Assembly (NCBI RefSeq): GCF_000241055.1
Contig: NZ_CM001398.1
Coordinates: forward strand, 1,066,413-1,125,117
DNA from: Oenococcus kitaharae DSM 17330
GTDB lineage: Bacteria > Bacillota > Bacilli > Lactobacillales > Lactobacillaceae
Direction of reading: 5' to 3'
DNA: 58,705 bases
Shown here: positions 26,121-35,626 of the stretch, one piece after another
Layout of the letters: each line of letters opens with the position of its first letter
Position numbering within the stretch: position 1 is the first letter of the stretch
Position numbers and translations under genes: made by a program
The notes under the pieces: generated by a model
What the model saw: the letters and a program-made list of their open reading frames with translations, nothing else
Told to the model about the DNA's origin: nothing
The model's database searches: none

Positions 26121-27482
26121 ATGAAAGTAATCGTAATTGGCAGTACGCATGCCGGAACGACGGTTGTTGAACAGATACTTGCAGACCACCCCGAAACAAA
26201 AGTAACTGTTTATGAGCGCCATGATAATGTATCGTTTTTGTCTTGCGGCATTGCTTTATATTTAGGAGGCGAAATCAAAGACCCGCAGGGACTCTTTTAC
26301 TCAAGCCCGGAAGCTTTGACTGAACTTGGCGCAGATATGAAACTGCGGCACGATGTCTTGGCTGTCGATAACAGTCGGCATACTGTCACAGTTAAAAATC
26401 TGCAGACCGGCGAAGTCTTTGAGGATCACTACGATAAATTAGTCGTTACCACAGGTTCTTGGCCCATCGTGCCGCCAATTGACGGTATTGATCATCCAGA
26501 TATTTATTTGTGCAAAAACTGGGAACATGCCCAGGTTCTCTGGGAAAAGGCCAAGGATGCCAAGAGAATTGTCGTAATAGGCGGCGGCTATATTGGCACA
26601 GAATTAGTCGAAGCCTTCAATAAGACTGGCCATGAAGTCACACTGATTGATGGCCTGCCAAGGATTTTAAATAAATATTTTGATTCCGAAATCACGGATC
26701 GTGTTGAAGAAGATTTCAAAGCACATGGCATTCGACTAGCGCTTGGCCAAATGGTGAAGTCTTTTTCTGACAATGGCGAAGAAGTTGTTGTCGAAACAAA
26801 TCAGGGCCGTTATGCAGCCGACATGGTGATTCTGTGTGTTGGCTTTCGACCAAATACCGCTTTGGTCAAAGGGTTGGTTGACATGAATCAAGACGGCTCG
26901 ATTGTCACAAATGTCTACATGCAGACATCGGACCCTGATATCTATGCAGCTGGGGATGCCGCTGCTGTCCGCTACAATCCAAGCGGCCGGCAAGCCTATA
27001 TTCCACTAGCAACTAATGCTGTCCGCCAAGGCATTCTCGTAGGCATTAATTTGTTTGGCAACACTAAAAAAGACATGGGTACCCAATCCACATCCGGTTT
27101 GATGCTGTTTGATAAAACAATTGTATCTTCCGGCATGACTTGGGAATTGGCCTCAGCGCTGAACATTCCGGCTGCCTTTGTTATCTTAGAGGATAATTAT
27201 CGGCCAGAATTTATGCCATCAACGACACCTGTCCTGATGGAATTAGTCTACAATCCGGAAAACCGGCGCATTCTAGGCGCACAGCTGATGAGTGATTATG
27301 ACGTCTCACAGTCGGCTAACACGATTTCCGCGATGATTCAAAATCAGAATACAATTGATGACCTGGCTTTTCTCGATATGCTTTTCCAGCCACAATTCGA
27401 CCGGCCCTTCCATTATTTGAATCTTTTAGGGCAGGCAGCTGTTGCTGACGCCGACAAAAAGACACCTGTCGACATGACTTAA
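26121..27482 (+). CDS. nox: NADH oxidase (flavoprotein, probable water-forming Nox)
   Basis: The 453-aa protein is a pyridine nucleotide-disulfide oxidoreductase of the Nox/CoA-disulfide reductase type: FAD loop KVIVIGSTHAG (first glycine loop atypical), SFLSCG with the redox Cys (near residue 42), NAD loop VVIGGGYIGTEL, and the FAD motif YAAGDAA. One Cys and the length suggest four-electron reduction of O2 to water. It regenerates NAD+, matching a heterofermenter that gains ATP with oxygen. The ATG at 26121 has TTGAGGAG 7 nt upstream. CoA-disulfide reductase is the main alternative. Confidence 0.92.
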   Translation: MKVIVIGSTHAGTTVVEQILADHPETKVTVYERHDNVSFLSCGIALYLGGEIKDPQGLFYSSPEALTELGADMKLRHDVLAVDNSRHTVTVKNLQTGEVFEDHYDKLVVTTGSWPIVPPIDGIDHPDIYLCKNWEHAQVLWEKAKDAKRIVVIGGGYIGTELVEAFNKTGHEVTLIDGLPRILNKYFDSEITDRVEEDFKAHGIRLALGQMVKSFSDNGEEVVVETNQGRYAADMVILCVGFRPNTALVKGLVDMNQDGSIVTNVYMQTSDPDIYAAGDAAAVRYNPSGRQAYIPLATNAVRQGILVGINLFGNTKKDMGTQSTSGLMLFDKTIVSSGMTWELASALNIPAAFVILEDNYRPEFMPSTTPVLMELVYNPENRRILGAQLMSDYDVSQSANTISAMIQNQNTIDDLAFLDMLFQPQFDRPFHYLNLLGQAAVADADKKTPVDMT

Positions 27483-27489
27483 TTTAAGA

Positions 27490-27518
27490 TAAATCTTCCG
27501 AAACTGGGAGATTTTTTT
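27490..27518 (+). terminator. Terminator after nox
   Basis: AAATCTTCC-gaaact-GGGAGATTT followed by a T run. Confidence 0.75.
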
Positions 27519-27549
27519 GTCTACGGCGTTTTTTTGCGTACTAAAGATT

Positions 27550-28860
27550 GTGACAGACATTTCAGATTATTATGGCCGTTTATGTTTGAAATCGCGTTTT
27601 GATTCAGCCGAGGACGCTAAAATCCAAGTTCTGCCGCCTTTTGATAAACAGGGACATTGTTATCGCTGCGGCCAAAAAAATCACGCTGATTTACCCAATG
27701 GCGAATTTTTCTGTACAGTTTGTCTGCAGATGGGCCGCAATAGCAGTTTGGCCTGTTTTCACTGGGCCAAAGAACCTGCAGCTGATGCCCGAAATGGTCA
27801 AAGCTGGCTGACTTGGCAGGGAACTTTAACTGGTAAACAGCAGCAGGTCGCTTCTGAAATTATTGAATCAATTGATTCGGGGCAGGACAGGCTGGTTTGG
27901 GCAGTAACAGGCGCAGGCAAGACGGAAATGATCTTTCCGGCTATTAATCACGCTTTAAAACAAGGCAAACGAGTTGCCATGGTTTCACCGCGGATTGATG
28001 TCATTTTAGAACTGGCTCCGCGTCTGCGGTCCGCTTTTTCAGACTTGGATCTCCTGCTTTTATATGGTGATACACCCGAAAAATATCATTATACAAAGCT
28101 TGTTCTGGCAACGACTCATCAACTGCTAAAGTTCAAAGAAGCCTTTGATCTGCTGATTATAGACGAGGTTGATTCTTTTCCTTTTCGCGGCGACCCAATG
28201 CTGGCTTTTGCAGCTGAAAAGGCCAAAAAGCCCCAATCGTCCACGATCTATCTAACAGCGACACCGACTGCACAACTGATCAAAGAGTATCGTCAAAAAC
28301 AGCTGCCCGCTTCTTTTCTGCCTCTGCGTTTTCATGGCCACTTATTGCCAGTTTTAACTTTTACTCGGATCGGAGATTGGCACAAACAATTAACCAAGGG
28401 CCGGCTGCCCAAGAAATTAGTTGATCAAATTCTGCTTTACGCAGGCAGCGGACAGCGTTTTCTATTGTTTTTGCCGCGGGTGAAAGATTTAGCACCAGTT
28501 TTAAAAGCGATTAGCAAGATTACTGATATTAAAGGCCTGGCCGTGCATGCAGCCGACCCGCAACGCAAGGAAAAAGTGCAGCAGATGCGGGATAAAAGCG
28601 TGCAGTTTCTTGTCACAACGACGATTTTAGAACGGGGTGTGACTTTTCCCGGTATTGATGTGTTAATTCTTGGTGCTGATGATGAGATTTTTTCGACCAA
28701 TGCAATTGTACAGATTGCCGGCCGTGTTGGGCGCAACAATGATCGCCAAACCGGCCTCGTGTTAGCTTTCATAGAAGAACAGACACGTGCTTTAAAGGCG
28801 GCTGCAGCGCAGATTGTTTTCATGAATCAAAAAGGGCAGGCACAACGTGATGGTCAGTAG
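27550..28860 (+). CDS. comFA: ComFA-like DNA helicase for competence
   Basis: ComFA is the DEAD-box ATPase that helps pull transforming DNA across the membrane. The product (436 aa from GTG 27550; 447 from TTG 27517) has an N-terminal zinc-binding segment with CYRCG and CTVCL, Walker A AVTGAGKTE, Walker B IIDEVDS, motif III TATPT, and motif VI QIAGRVGR. The GTG is preferred because family members begin shortly before a YYGR-type motif and because the TTG lies inside the nox terminator, although GGGAG precedes that TTG. It overlaps comFC by 11 nt. Confidence 0.9.
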   Translation: MTDISDYYGRLCLKSRFDSAEDAKIQVLPPFDKQGHCYRCGQKNHADLPNGEFFCTVCLQMGRNSSLACFHWAKEPAADARNGQSWLTWQGTLTGKQQQVASEIIESIDSGQDRLVWAVTGAGKTEMIFPAINHALKQGKRVAMVSPRIDVILELAPRLRSAFSDLDLLLLYGDTPEKYHYTKLVLATTHQLLKFKEAFDLLIIDEVDSFPFRGDPMLAFAAEKAKKPQSSTIYLTATPTAQLIKEYRQKQLPASFLPLRFHGHLLPVLTFTRIGDWHKQLTKGRLPKKLVDQILLYAGSGQRFLLFLPRVKDLAPVLKAISKITDIKGLAVHAADPQRKEKVQQMRDKSVQFLVTTTILERGVTFPGIDVLILGADDEIFSTNAIVQIAGRVGRNNDRQTGLVLAFIEEQTRALKAAAAQIVFMNQKGQAQRDGQ

Positions 28861-29533
28861 TTATTGTCTGCTTTGCGGTAGTGCGTATCAGACTAGCGGC
28901 AGTTTTTCAGACTGGCTATTTGGAAACAGCGTGATTGACCCGCTATGTTCGCCATGTAAAAACCGCTGTCATTACATTCAAGGGCCTATTTGTCAGGATT
29001 GCGGCCGTCCCAGCCAAGTTGAGTTATGTGCTGATTGCCGGATCTGGCGGACAAAATACGATTTCGTTTTAACCAATCGCGCACTTTTAAGTTATGACAG
29101 TTTTCTAAAGGATTTTATGCATCAGTATAAGTTTGTAGGTGATTATCGCCTTCGAAGCGCGTTCTCTTCAGAACTCAAAGAGAAATTTGGCAAGCAAATT
29201 TCACAATCTGCATTAGTCATATCGGTCCCGGTTAGCCGTCAAACGATGCGCGAACGCGGCTTTAATCAAGTAAAAGGACTATTTGCATTCGCTGAAAAAA
29301 AGATGCGGAACGATATCCTGTATGTAGCTGATAAGAAACAGACTTCAAAATTAGACCGTCGGGATCGTCTAAATAAAGCCAATCTATTTTTCTTGAAAAA
29401 CAAAGATTGTGCTGAGAATGAGATCATCCTACTGGATGACGTTTACACAACAGGGACGACGCTGCATCAGGCTGCAGCTTGTTTATATGAAGCTGGCGCT
29501 AAGAAAATATCAACGATCAGCCTAGCACGTTAG
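28850..29533 (+). CDS. comFC: ComFC phosphoribosyltransferase-like competence protein
   Basis: The 227-aa protein has an N-terminal double zinc-ribbon (CLLCG, CSPCKNRC, CQDCG, CADC) and a C-terminal PRTase fold with PVSRQTMRERGFNQV and the PRPP loop ILLDDVYTTGTT. ComFC works with ComFA in DNA uptake. It overlaps comFA by 11 nt and shares its promoter. The start may be GTG 28847 or ATG 28850. An intact comFA-comFC pair shows that at least this part of the uptake machinery is kept. Confidence 0.9.
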   Translation: MVSSYCLLCGSAYQTSGSFSDWLFGNSVIDPLCSPCKNRCHYIQGPICQDCGRPSQVELCADCRIWRTKYDFVLTNRALLSYDSFLKDFMHQYKFVGDYRLRSAFSSELKEKFGKQISQSALVISVPVSRQTMRERGFNQVKGLFAFAEKKMRNDILYVADKKQTSKLDRRDRLNKANLFFLKNKDCAENEIILLDDVYTTGTTLHQAAACLYEAGAKKISTISLAR

Positions 29534-29550
29534 GATAATCAGCCAAGTCT

Positions 29551-29559
29551 TGCTATAAT
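29551..29559 (+). promoter_or_regulatory. Extended -10 promoter of secA
   Basis: TGCTATAAT (TGn + TATAAT at 29554-29559), about 44 nt before the start. Confidence 0.7.
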
Positions 29560-29602
29560 ATTTATCAGTGAAATTGTGCCAATTTTTGGCAGGGGGGCAA
29601 GT

Positions 29603-31972
29603 TTGGTAAATCCAGTTAGAAAAATAATTGAAAATCCAAAACGCCAGTTACGCAAATACGAGCATTTGGCTGATTTGACAGAGGCCTATGCTGATCAGAT
29701 GGCAGCTTTGTCCGATCAGCAGCTGCAGGCTAAGACAACAGAATTCAAGCAGCGGCTGGCTTCCGGGGAGACGTTGAATCAGCTCTTGCCAGAGGCTTTT
29801 GCAGTTGTGCGCGAAGCTGACAAACGTGTTTTGGGTCTTTATCCCTTTAGAGTTCAGATCATCGGCGGTGCCGTCCTTCATGGCGGTAACATTGCTGAAA
29901 TGAAGACTGGTGAAGGAAAGACGCTGACAGCCACGATGCCGGTTTATTTGAATGCTTTGCCGGCTCAAGGCGTGCATGTTGTCACGGTCAATGAATACTT
30001 AACACAGTATCAAGCTGAAGAAATGGGGCAAGTCTATAAGTGGCTTGGTTTGACGATTGGCGTCAATTTAAACGATATGTCGCCAGAAGAAAAACGTGCC
30101 GCTTTTGCCTGCGACATCACTTATACGACCAATTCTGCGATTGGTTTTGATTATCTGCGAGATAATATGGCACAGTCTTTGGACGAGCGTGTCATCCGTT
30201 CATTGAATTATGTTCTGATCGATGAGGCTGATTCGATTTTGATTGATTCAGCTAGAACACCTCTGATTATCGGCGGTTCATCTGATAATGTAAATCTGCT
30301 TTACCAGCGTGCCGATCGTTTTGTCAAGACTCTGGATGAAGGCGAAAATCAGGATTATACAGTCGATGAAGAACAAAAGACAGCCATGCTGACGAATCAA
30401 GGTATTCACAAGGCCGAAGTATTTTTCAACACGGACAATCTGTATGGGGACGATAACGTTGCCTTAGCTCACTTTATTGAGACGGCCTTGCGGGCCAACT
30501 ATTCCTTCTTCCGTGATAAGGATTATGTTGTTCGTGATGGCGAAGTTAAGTTAATTGATCAGTTTACTGGCCGTATCTCTGAAGGGACGCGTATGTCAGA
30601 CGGCCTGCACCAAGCTTTTGAAGCTAAAGAAGGCGTTCAGATTCAAGGTGAAGGTACGACGCTGGCTTCAATCACACTGCAGAATTTCTTTAGAATGTAT
30701 AAGAAAATTTCCGGTATGACCGGTACAGCTAAGACTGAAGAAGAAGAGCTGAAAGAGATCTATAACATGGATGTTGTTCAGATTCCGACCAACGAACCAG
30801 TCCGTCGTGTTGATGAACCAGATGTTCTGTATTTTAGTTTGAAAGGCAAGTTTAAGGCTGTTGTTGACGAGATTGAGCGTTTGCATGCTAAAGGACAGCC
30901 TGTTCTTGTTGGGACTGTGTCAGTCGATACTTCAGAGCTGCTTTCTCAGATGCTTGTTAAAAAAGGTATTCAGCATAATGTGCTGAATGCGAAAAATAAC
31001 GCTCGGGAAGCCGAAATTGTTGCTCAAGCCGGCCAGCGCGGTGCTGTGACGATTGCGACCAACATGGCCGGTCGTGGTACTGATATCAAATTAGGTCCCG
31101 GCATTGCGCAATTAGGTGGTTTGGCTGTCATCGGTACTGAACGTCACGAATCCCGTCGAATTGATAATCAGCTGCGTGGCCGTTCCGGCCGTCAGGGGGA
31201 TCCAGGATTTTCCCGTTTCTATTTGAGTTTGGAAGATGATTTGATGGTTCGTTTCGGTGCCGACCGTATCAAGAAATTGATGCAGCGCATGAACATGGAT
31301 GATGATGACTCAGTTGTTAAAAATCCGATGATTTCACGTTCTGTCGAATCCGCCCAGCGGCGTGTTGAAGGCAATAACTACGATACACGTAAACAAGTGC
31401 TCCAATATGATGATGTCATGCGCCAGCAGCGCGAAATCATCTATGATGAAAGAACTCAGATTATGAAGTCCACTGAATCTTTGAAGGGGATTTTCCTGCC
31501 AATGGTCTATCGGACGATTGACCGCGTGGTGAATGCTCATACGACTGGTGCCGAAAAAGATTGGGATTTGCTGGCGATTGTTGATTTTGTTGATAATGCT
31601 TTGGATAACGAAGGCCAAGTTACGGTACCTGATTTGAATGGTAAAACAGCTGACCAGATTAAGCATTTGCTATATGAACTGGCTAACCGTGAATTCTTTG
31701 CTAAGCAGGATACACTGACCGATAAGACGCAGATGGTCAATTTTGAAAAGACGATCATGCTGCGTGCCATTGATCAGCATTGGATGCAGCATATTGATGA
31801 TATGGATCGTCTGCGCCAATCTGTCATGGTACGTTCTTATGGCCAGTACAACCCATTAATCGAGTATCAGACAGCTGCCTTCAGTACTTATAACAAGATG
31901 ATCGATGATATCGAATATGATGCCACCCGTCTCTTCATGAAAGCCCAGATTCGCCAGAATTTGCGGTCATAA
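29603..31972 (+). CDS. secA: Preprotein translocase ATPase SecA
   Basis: SecA drives protein export through SecYEG. The 789-aa protein has [11 protein letters not shown] (Walker A), LIDEADSIL (DEAD-type Walker B), a preprotein crosslinking domain, [21 protein letters not shown] and [11 protein letters not shown] in the second motor domain, and the helical scaffold. It ends at RQNLRS without the C-terminal SEC-C zinc finger, as in many Lactobacillales. The TTG at 29603 is chosen because AGGGGGG lies 5 nt before it and the family starts at this point ([15 protein letters not shown]); an in-frame GTG at 29576 is upstream. prfB, the usual next gene, is not here. Confidence 0.96.
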   Translation: MVNPVRKIIENPKRQLRKYEHLADLTEAYADQMAALSDQQLQAKTTEFKQRLASGETLNQLLPEAFAVVREADKRVLGLYPFRVQIIGGAVLHGGNIAEMKTGEGKTLTATMPVYLNALPAQGVHVVTVNEYLTQYQAEEMGQVYKWLGLTIGVNLNDMSPEEKRAAFACDITYTTNSAIGFDYLRDNMAQSLDERVIRSLNYVLIDEADSILIDSARTPLIIGGSSDNVNLLYQRADRFVKTLDEGENQDYTVDEEQKTAMLTNQGIHKAEVFFNTDNLYGDDNVALAHFIETALRANYSFFRDKDYVVRDGEVKLIDQFTGRISEGTRMSDGLHQAFEAKEGVQIQGEGTTLASITLQNFFRMYKKISGMTGTAKTEEEELKEIYNMDVVQIPTNEPVRRVDEPDVLYFSLKGKFKAVVDEIERLHAKGQPVLVGTVSVDTSELLSQMLVKKGIQHNVLNAKNNAREAEIVAQAGQRGAVTIATNMAGRGTDIKLGPGIAQLGGLAVIGTERHESRRIDNQLRGRSGRQGDPGFSRFYLSLEDDLMVRFGADRIKKLMQRMNMDDDDSVVKNPMISRSVESAQRRVEGNNYDTRKQVLQYDDVMRQQREIIYDERTQIMKSTESLKGIFLPMVYRTIDRVVNAHTTGAEKDWDLLAIVDFVDNALDNEGQVTVPDLNGKTADQIKHLLYELANREFFAKQDTLTDKTQMVNFEKTIMLRAIDQHWMQHIDDMDRLRQSVMVRSYGQYNPLIEYQTAAFSTYNKMIDDIEYDATRLFMKAQIRQNLRS

Positions 31973-31974
31973 AA

Positions 31975-31998
31975 AAAGAAGCCTCAAGCTTCTTTTTT
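31975..31998. terminator. Bidirectional terminator after secA
   Basis: AAAGAAGC-ctcaa-GCTTCTTT with T/A runs on both sides. It serves secA and the convergent small membrane protein gene. Confidence 0.85.
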
Positions 31999-32278
31999 AT
32001 TTTGGCGTATTGATTAATTTATTTAGTTGATAGAGAAAAACCCAGGCAAATATCATACTGGCAATTGCCGTCAATAGCAGCAGGATACGATTGTTAGTTA
32101 AAACGCCCGCGATAGCCACGAGCGCTAAGAGAAGCAAGGGGATACCATTATGCAAGGTGATTTTTTTGATCTGTGGAAACTGTTCAACATCCCAAATGAA
32201 TAATTTTTTCTGCTGGCTAACCAGATAACCGCCCAAAGCCAAATCGATGCATACGAGAATAATACCGACAATAATCAT
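31997..32278 (-). CDS. Small membrane protein, 93 aa, unknown function
   Basis: Three hydrophobic segments (about 1-20, 46-62, 64-85) around a short loop with a DVEQFPQIKK stretch suggest a small integral membrane protein. I do not recognise the family with confidence; the pattern recalls DUF3784-type proteins. No ribosome binding site is seen. TAGAAT on the minus strand (forward 32286-32291) lies 7 nt before the ATG, so the mRNA may be leaderless. It stands alone between the secA terminator and the probable 6S RNA. Confidence 0.65.
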   Translation of the reverse strand: MIIVGIILVCIDLALGGYLVSQQKKLFIWDVEQFPQIKKITLHNGIPLLLLALVAIAGVLTNNRILLLLTAIASMIFAWVFLYQLNKLINTPK

Positions 32279-32302
32279 AACTTTGATTCTACATTTTCAG
32301 AT

Positions 32303-32512
32303 AAAAAAAAGCACCCGTCCATAGACGAATGCCGCACCGATGCTGCCGTTAGCCGGCTTGCAGATTTTGACCCCTAATTGAAAAGTGGGAACTAAGTTCA
32401 TGCTGCAGGTTTCCAAGTGAAAAGGCCTGCCTTGGACAATCACCGCTGTTCCCGGGTCAGTAGTTGTAAGGCAAAAACTGAAAGTTAAGCCAGACGCGTA
32501 CAGCCAAGCACG
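32303..32512 (-). ncRNA. ssrS: Probable 6S RNA
   Basis: The minus strand has an extended -10 TGATATAAT (forward 32519-32527) and ends in GCATTCGTC-TATG-GACGGGTGC plus T8 (32303-32332). The transcript of about 210 nt folds as one long rod: nested pairs 32353-32359/32487-32493, 32368-32373/32454-32459, 32387-32392/32448-32453 and 32405-32409/32426-32430, with a large internal bubble after the first helix. A rod with a central bubble is the 6S shape. The gene lies next to rarA, as 6S-1 does in Bacillus. The identification rests on shape and neighbourhood, not on a profile match. Confidence 0.6.
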
Positions 32513-32555
32513 TGTTCTATTATATCAGCTTGTTTGGACAAATGTTTTCTCAGAA

Positions 32556-33191
32556 CTAGTGCTTGATCGGCGTGGGGGACAAAATTTCAGCTATTTTTTT
32601 AATACCTATTCTAGCCGAAAACAAATTGATCAGTTCCTCTTGAAAACGACTGCTGTCTGCCGTCGGGATCAATAAAGTGACGTTAACCTGTTGACCATAA
32701 TCGCTTTTAGTTATTTCAGCGTGATGCTGCTGGATAAAATATTGCAAACGATCCAAAGATGCATAATCAGCTGTAACAGCTAGCTTGTCTTGCAGCACTA
32801 ACTGAAAAATCTTTGTCTGTTCAACGACTTTGGCAGCAGTTCCTGAATAAGCGCGAATCAAGCCGCCGGCACCTAATTTAATCCCGCCAAAATAACGCGT
32901 CACGGTGATTAACACATTCACTAAATTATTTTTCACAATAACATCCAAAACGGGTTTGCCGGCTGTGCCGCTGGGTTCACCGTTGTCGCTTTCCCTTTGG
33001 GTTTCTGATTTTAATCCTAATGTATAGGCGAAGACGACATGGTTGGCTTCGCGATTGTTCTGCTGTACATTTGCAATTGCATTTTTAGCTGTTTCTTCAC
33101 TTTCAATCGGAAAGATTTCGGCTATAAAACGTGATTTCTTTTCGATGAGTTCAAAACTATTGTGGCTTGTGACCGTCAGCAGTTCCGTCAC
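32556..33191 (-). CDS. IMPACT/YigZ family protein
   Basis: The 211-aa protein has the UPF0029 N-terminal domain with SDNGEPSGTAGKPVLD and VTRYFGGIKLGAGGLIRAYS, and the C-terminal DUF1949 domain. E. coli YigZ is linked to translation, and yeast/mammalian IMPACT to Gcn2 control; the bacterial role is unsettled. Its ATG overlaps the rarA stop by 4 nt, so the two are co-transcribed. Downstream comes the probable 6S RNA. Confidence 0.9.
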   Translation of the reverse strand: MTELLTVTSHNSFELIEKKSRFIAEIFPIESEETAKNAIANVQQNNREANHVVFAYTLGLKSETQRESDNGEPSGTAGKPVLDVIVKNNLVNVLITVTRYFGGIKLGAGGLIRAYSGTAAKVVEQTKIFQLVLQDKLAVTADYASLDRLQYFIQQHHAEITKSDYGQQVNVTLLIPTADSSRFQEELINLFSARIGIKKIAEILSPTPIKH

Positions 33192-34477
33192 TGTTTCAGA
33201 CCCTTTCTTTGGCTTTCCTTTAAGCGCTTATAGGTATCAAACAGTCCTTGTTCGAATTTGGAATTGCCTTTAGCTTGGAAAAACTGCTGGTTTTTGATCT
33301 TATCAGGCAGGTATTGTTGGGCCACCCAGTCATTGGGAAAATCATGCGGATAGAGGTAATCGATTTGTTCGTCTTTGGATTTGCCCCAATTACGTGTGTT
33401 TTTCAGATGAATCGGCACATCGCCAGTGCTGCTGCTTTCAATTTTTTCCATCGCCTGGTTAATCGCCATGTAAGCGGAATTTGATTTAGGCGACAAGGCC
33501 AGCTCGATAACCGCGTTTGCCAAGGGGATACGCGCTTCGGGAAGACCCAATTGCAAAGCAGCGGTAACGGCTTGAACAGCGTGTGCAGCTGCATTGGGGT
33601 TAGCCAAGCCGATATCTTCATAGGCGATAACTAGTAGGCGTCTGGCTGCGATGGCCAAGTCGCCGGCTTCTAAAATTCGGCCTAAATAATAAATGCCGGC
33701 ATCAGCATCCGAACCTCGTATTGATTTTTGAAAGGCCGAAATGACATCGTAATGGGCGTCGCCGTTTTTATCACCTGACATTGATTTGCGTTGGATCGTT
33801 TCTTCGATGATTGGCAGAGTGATGTGAATTTCTTTCTTATCGCCAACGGGCTTAGTTGAAAGCACAGCTAGTTCCAAACCATTGAGCGAGCTTCGCAGAT
33901 CGCCGTCTGTGGCGGTAGCCAATTGGTTTTCAGCGTCAGGATCCAATTTAACATTATAATTGCCCAGGCCTCTTTTTTTATCGGACAAAGCACGATCGAC
34001 AGCCTTTTTAATATCGTCTTTAGATAGGGGCTGGACTTGGAAAATCTGGCAGCGGGAGCGGATGGCCGGCGTGACAGATAAATAAGGATTTTCTGTAGTC
34101 GCACCGATTAAAATAATTCGTCCAGATTCCAGATGGGGCAGCAGAAAATCTTGTTTCGTCTTGTCCAAACGATGAATTTCGTCCAATAAAAGCACGACCG
34201 ATCCAGACATTTTGCCTTCTTCGGCCACTTCCTGCAATTCTTTTTTGCCATCTGTGGCAGCATTTAAAATTCGAAAGGAGAGATCTGTAGAACCGGCAAT
34301 CGCCGAAGCGATAGAAGTCTTTCCAGCCCCAGGAGCGCCATATAGTATCATAGAAGATAGACGATGTGCCTGTACCATGCGCCAGATAATTTTACCTGGC
34401 CCGATCAAATGCTGCTGGCCGACAACTTCTTCGATTTTTTCCGGCCGCATGCGATAGGCCAATGGTTGTGTATTCAT
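33188..34477 (-). CDS. rarA: Replication-associated recombination protein RarA (MgsA)
   Basis: RarA is an AAA+ ATPase acting at stalled replication forks. The 429-aa protein shows MRPEKIEEVVGQQHLIG, Walker A GAPGAGKTS, Walker B LLLDEIHRL, sensor 1 GATTENP, an arginine finger region SRC, and the C-terminal tetramerisation part with RGSDADAGIYYLGRILEAGD. The start at 34477 has TAAAAT (minus strand, forward 34484-34489) 6 nt upstream and TTTTCA 17 nt further; no proper ribosome binding site fits, so leaderless translation is predicted. The next gene is the IMPACT protein. Confidence 0.94.
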   Translation of the reverse strand: MNTQPLAYRMRPEKIEEVVGQQHLIGPGKIIWRMVQAHRLSSMILYGAPGAGKTSIASAIAGSTDLSFRILNAATDGKKELQEVAEEGKMSGSVVLLLDEIHRLDKTKQDFLLPHLESGRIILIGATTENPYLSVTPAIRSRCQIFQVQPLSKDDIKKAVDRALSDKKRGLGNYNVKLDPDAENQLATATDGDLRSSLNGLELAVLSTKPVGDKKEIHITLPIIEETIQRKSMSGDKNGDAHYDVISAFQKSIRGSDADAGIYYLGRILEAGDLAIAARRLLVIAYEDIGLANPNAAAHAVQAVTAALQLGLPEARIPLANAVIELALSPKSNSAYMAINQAMEKIESSSTGDVPIHLKNTRNWGKSKDEQIDYLYPHDFPNDWVAQQYLPDKIKNQQFFQAKGNSKFEQGLFDTYKRLKESQRKGLKQ

Positions 34478-34548
34478 AGCTCTATTTTAGTGGAAATGGG
34501 CCATTATGAAAAATTTGCGGTCTGCTAATGTTTAATGGAAACAAACGG

Positions 34549-34578
34549 TTGACGGCTGAAGGCCGGGTGTTATATACT
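34549..34578 (+). promoter_or_regulatory. Promoter of the rpsL-rpsG-fusA operon
   Basis: TTGACG (34549-34554), 18-nt spacer, TATACT (34573-34578). Predicted start near 34585, giving a leader of about 130 nt. Confidence 0.7.
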
Positions 34579-34588
34579 AGTTCCGTGC

Positions 34589-34680
34589 TTTCTTGCGCTT
34601 TTGTGCGGTTTAAAGCATTTTTTAAAGTCCAAATTAGGACACGCCTGGTACTGTGGACAGGCACTTAAAAAAGCAAGAAA
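34589..34680 (+). promoter_or_regulatory. Structured 5' leader of rpsL
   Basis: TTTCTTGC (34589-34596) pairs perfectly with GCAAGAAA (34673-34680) and closes a junction holding three hairpins: GCTTT/AAAGC (34597-34616), GTCC-aaatta-GGAC (34627-34640) and GCCTG/CAGGC (34643-34662). A compact multi-branch leader before ribosomal genes suggests feedback control by a ribosomal protein, but I know no matching family. Confidence 0.55.
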
Positions 34681-34715
34681 TACCCAGTATTATTCAATTA
34701 TTTTAGGAGAAATAT

Positions 34716-35129
34716 ATGCCAACTATTAACCAATTAGTTCGCAAGCCTCGTAAGCCCAAGACATTCAAGTCTAAGGTCCCAGCTTTGAACTTTGGATATA
34801 ACTCAATGTCCAAAAAGCAAACTAGAAATACTGCGCCGCAAAAGCGTGGTGTTGCGACACGTGTCGGAACCATGTCGCCAAAAAAGCCGAACTCTGCTTT
34901 GCGTAAGTACGCTCGTGTTCGTCTTTCCAACCAATATGAAGTGACAGCCTACATTCCAGGAATCGGCCACAACCTTCAGGAACACTCCGTTGTTCTGATT
35001 CGTGGCGGACGTGTTAAGGATCTTCCTGGTGTTCGTTATCATATTATTCGTGGTGCCCTTGATACTGCCGGCGTTGACGGCCGTATGAATGGACGCTCTA
35101 AATACGGCGCAAAGCGTCCAAAGAAGTAA
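34716..35129 (+). CDS. rpsL: Ribosomal protein uS12
   Basis: The 137-aa S12 lies in the decoding centre of the small subunit. It shows [28 protein letters not shown] and [17 protein letters not shown]; the lysines at classic streptomycin-resistance positions are wild type. The segment [13 protein letters not shown] departs slightly from the common KSKSPALNKGYNS. TAGGAGA precedes the ATG. It is the first gene of the str operon (rpsL-rpsG-fusA; no tuf here). Confidence 0.98.
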   Translation: MPTINQLVRKPRKPKTFKSKVPALNFGYNSMSKKQTRNTAPQKRGVATRVGTMSPKKPNSALRKYARVRLSNQYEVTAYIPGIGHNLQEHSVVLIRGGRVKDLPGVRYHIIRGALDTAGVDGRMNGRSKYGAKRPKK

Positions 35130-35141
35130 AGGAGTAGACCA

Positions 35142-35612
35142 ATGCCTAGAAAAGCTTATACAAAGCAACAAGAAGTGTTGCCAGATCCAATTTATAATTC
35201 AAAACTTGTTAGTCGTTTGATCAACAAGTTAATGCTTGATGGAAAGCGCGGTACGGCCTCATCGATTCTTTACAAATCTTTTGAGCGTATCCAAGCTGAG
35301 ACTGGTAACGATCCAGTCGAAGTTTTCCAGCAAGCCATGGAAAATGTGATGCCTGTCTTGGAAGTTAAAGCACGCCGTGTCGGCGGTTCTAACTATCAAG
35401 TACCTATCGAAGTTCGTCCAGAAAGGCGTACGACCTTAGGACTCCGCTGGATTGTGCAGTATGCGCGTTTGCGTTCTGAGCGGACAATGGAAGAGCGTTT
35501 ATCCAAAGAAATTCTAGATGCCGCCAACGGCACCGGTGCTTCAGTCAAGAAGCGCGATGACACGCATAAAATGGCCGAGGCGAACCGTGCCTTTGCCCAT
35601 TATCGTTGGTAA
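35142..35612 (+). CDS. rpsG: Ribosomal protein uS7
   Basis: S7 nucleates the head of the small subunit by binding the 3' domain of 16S rRNA. The 156-aa length is standard, with [53 protein letters not shown] and [24 protein letters not shown] lies before the ATG. Only 12 nt separate it from rpsL. Confidence 0.98.
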   Translation: MPRKAYTKQQEVLPDPIYNSKLVSRLINKLMLDGKRGTASSILYKSFERIQAETGNDPVEVFQQAMENVMPVLEVKARRVGGSNYQVPIEVRPERRTTLGLRWIVQYARLRSERTMEERLSKEILDAANGTGASVKKRDDTHKMAEANRAFAHYRW

Positions 35613-35626
35613 TAAAAGGAGATAAT

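Noticed and set aside
32303-32512. SRP (4.5S) RNA for the rod-like transcript
   Set aside because: The SRP helix 8 motif with GGAA loop and AGCAGC-type bulges is not present at the tip.
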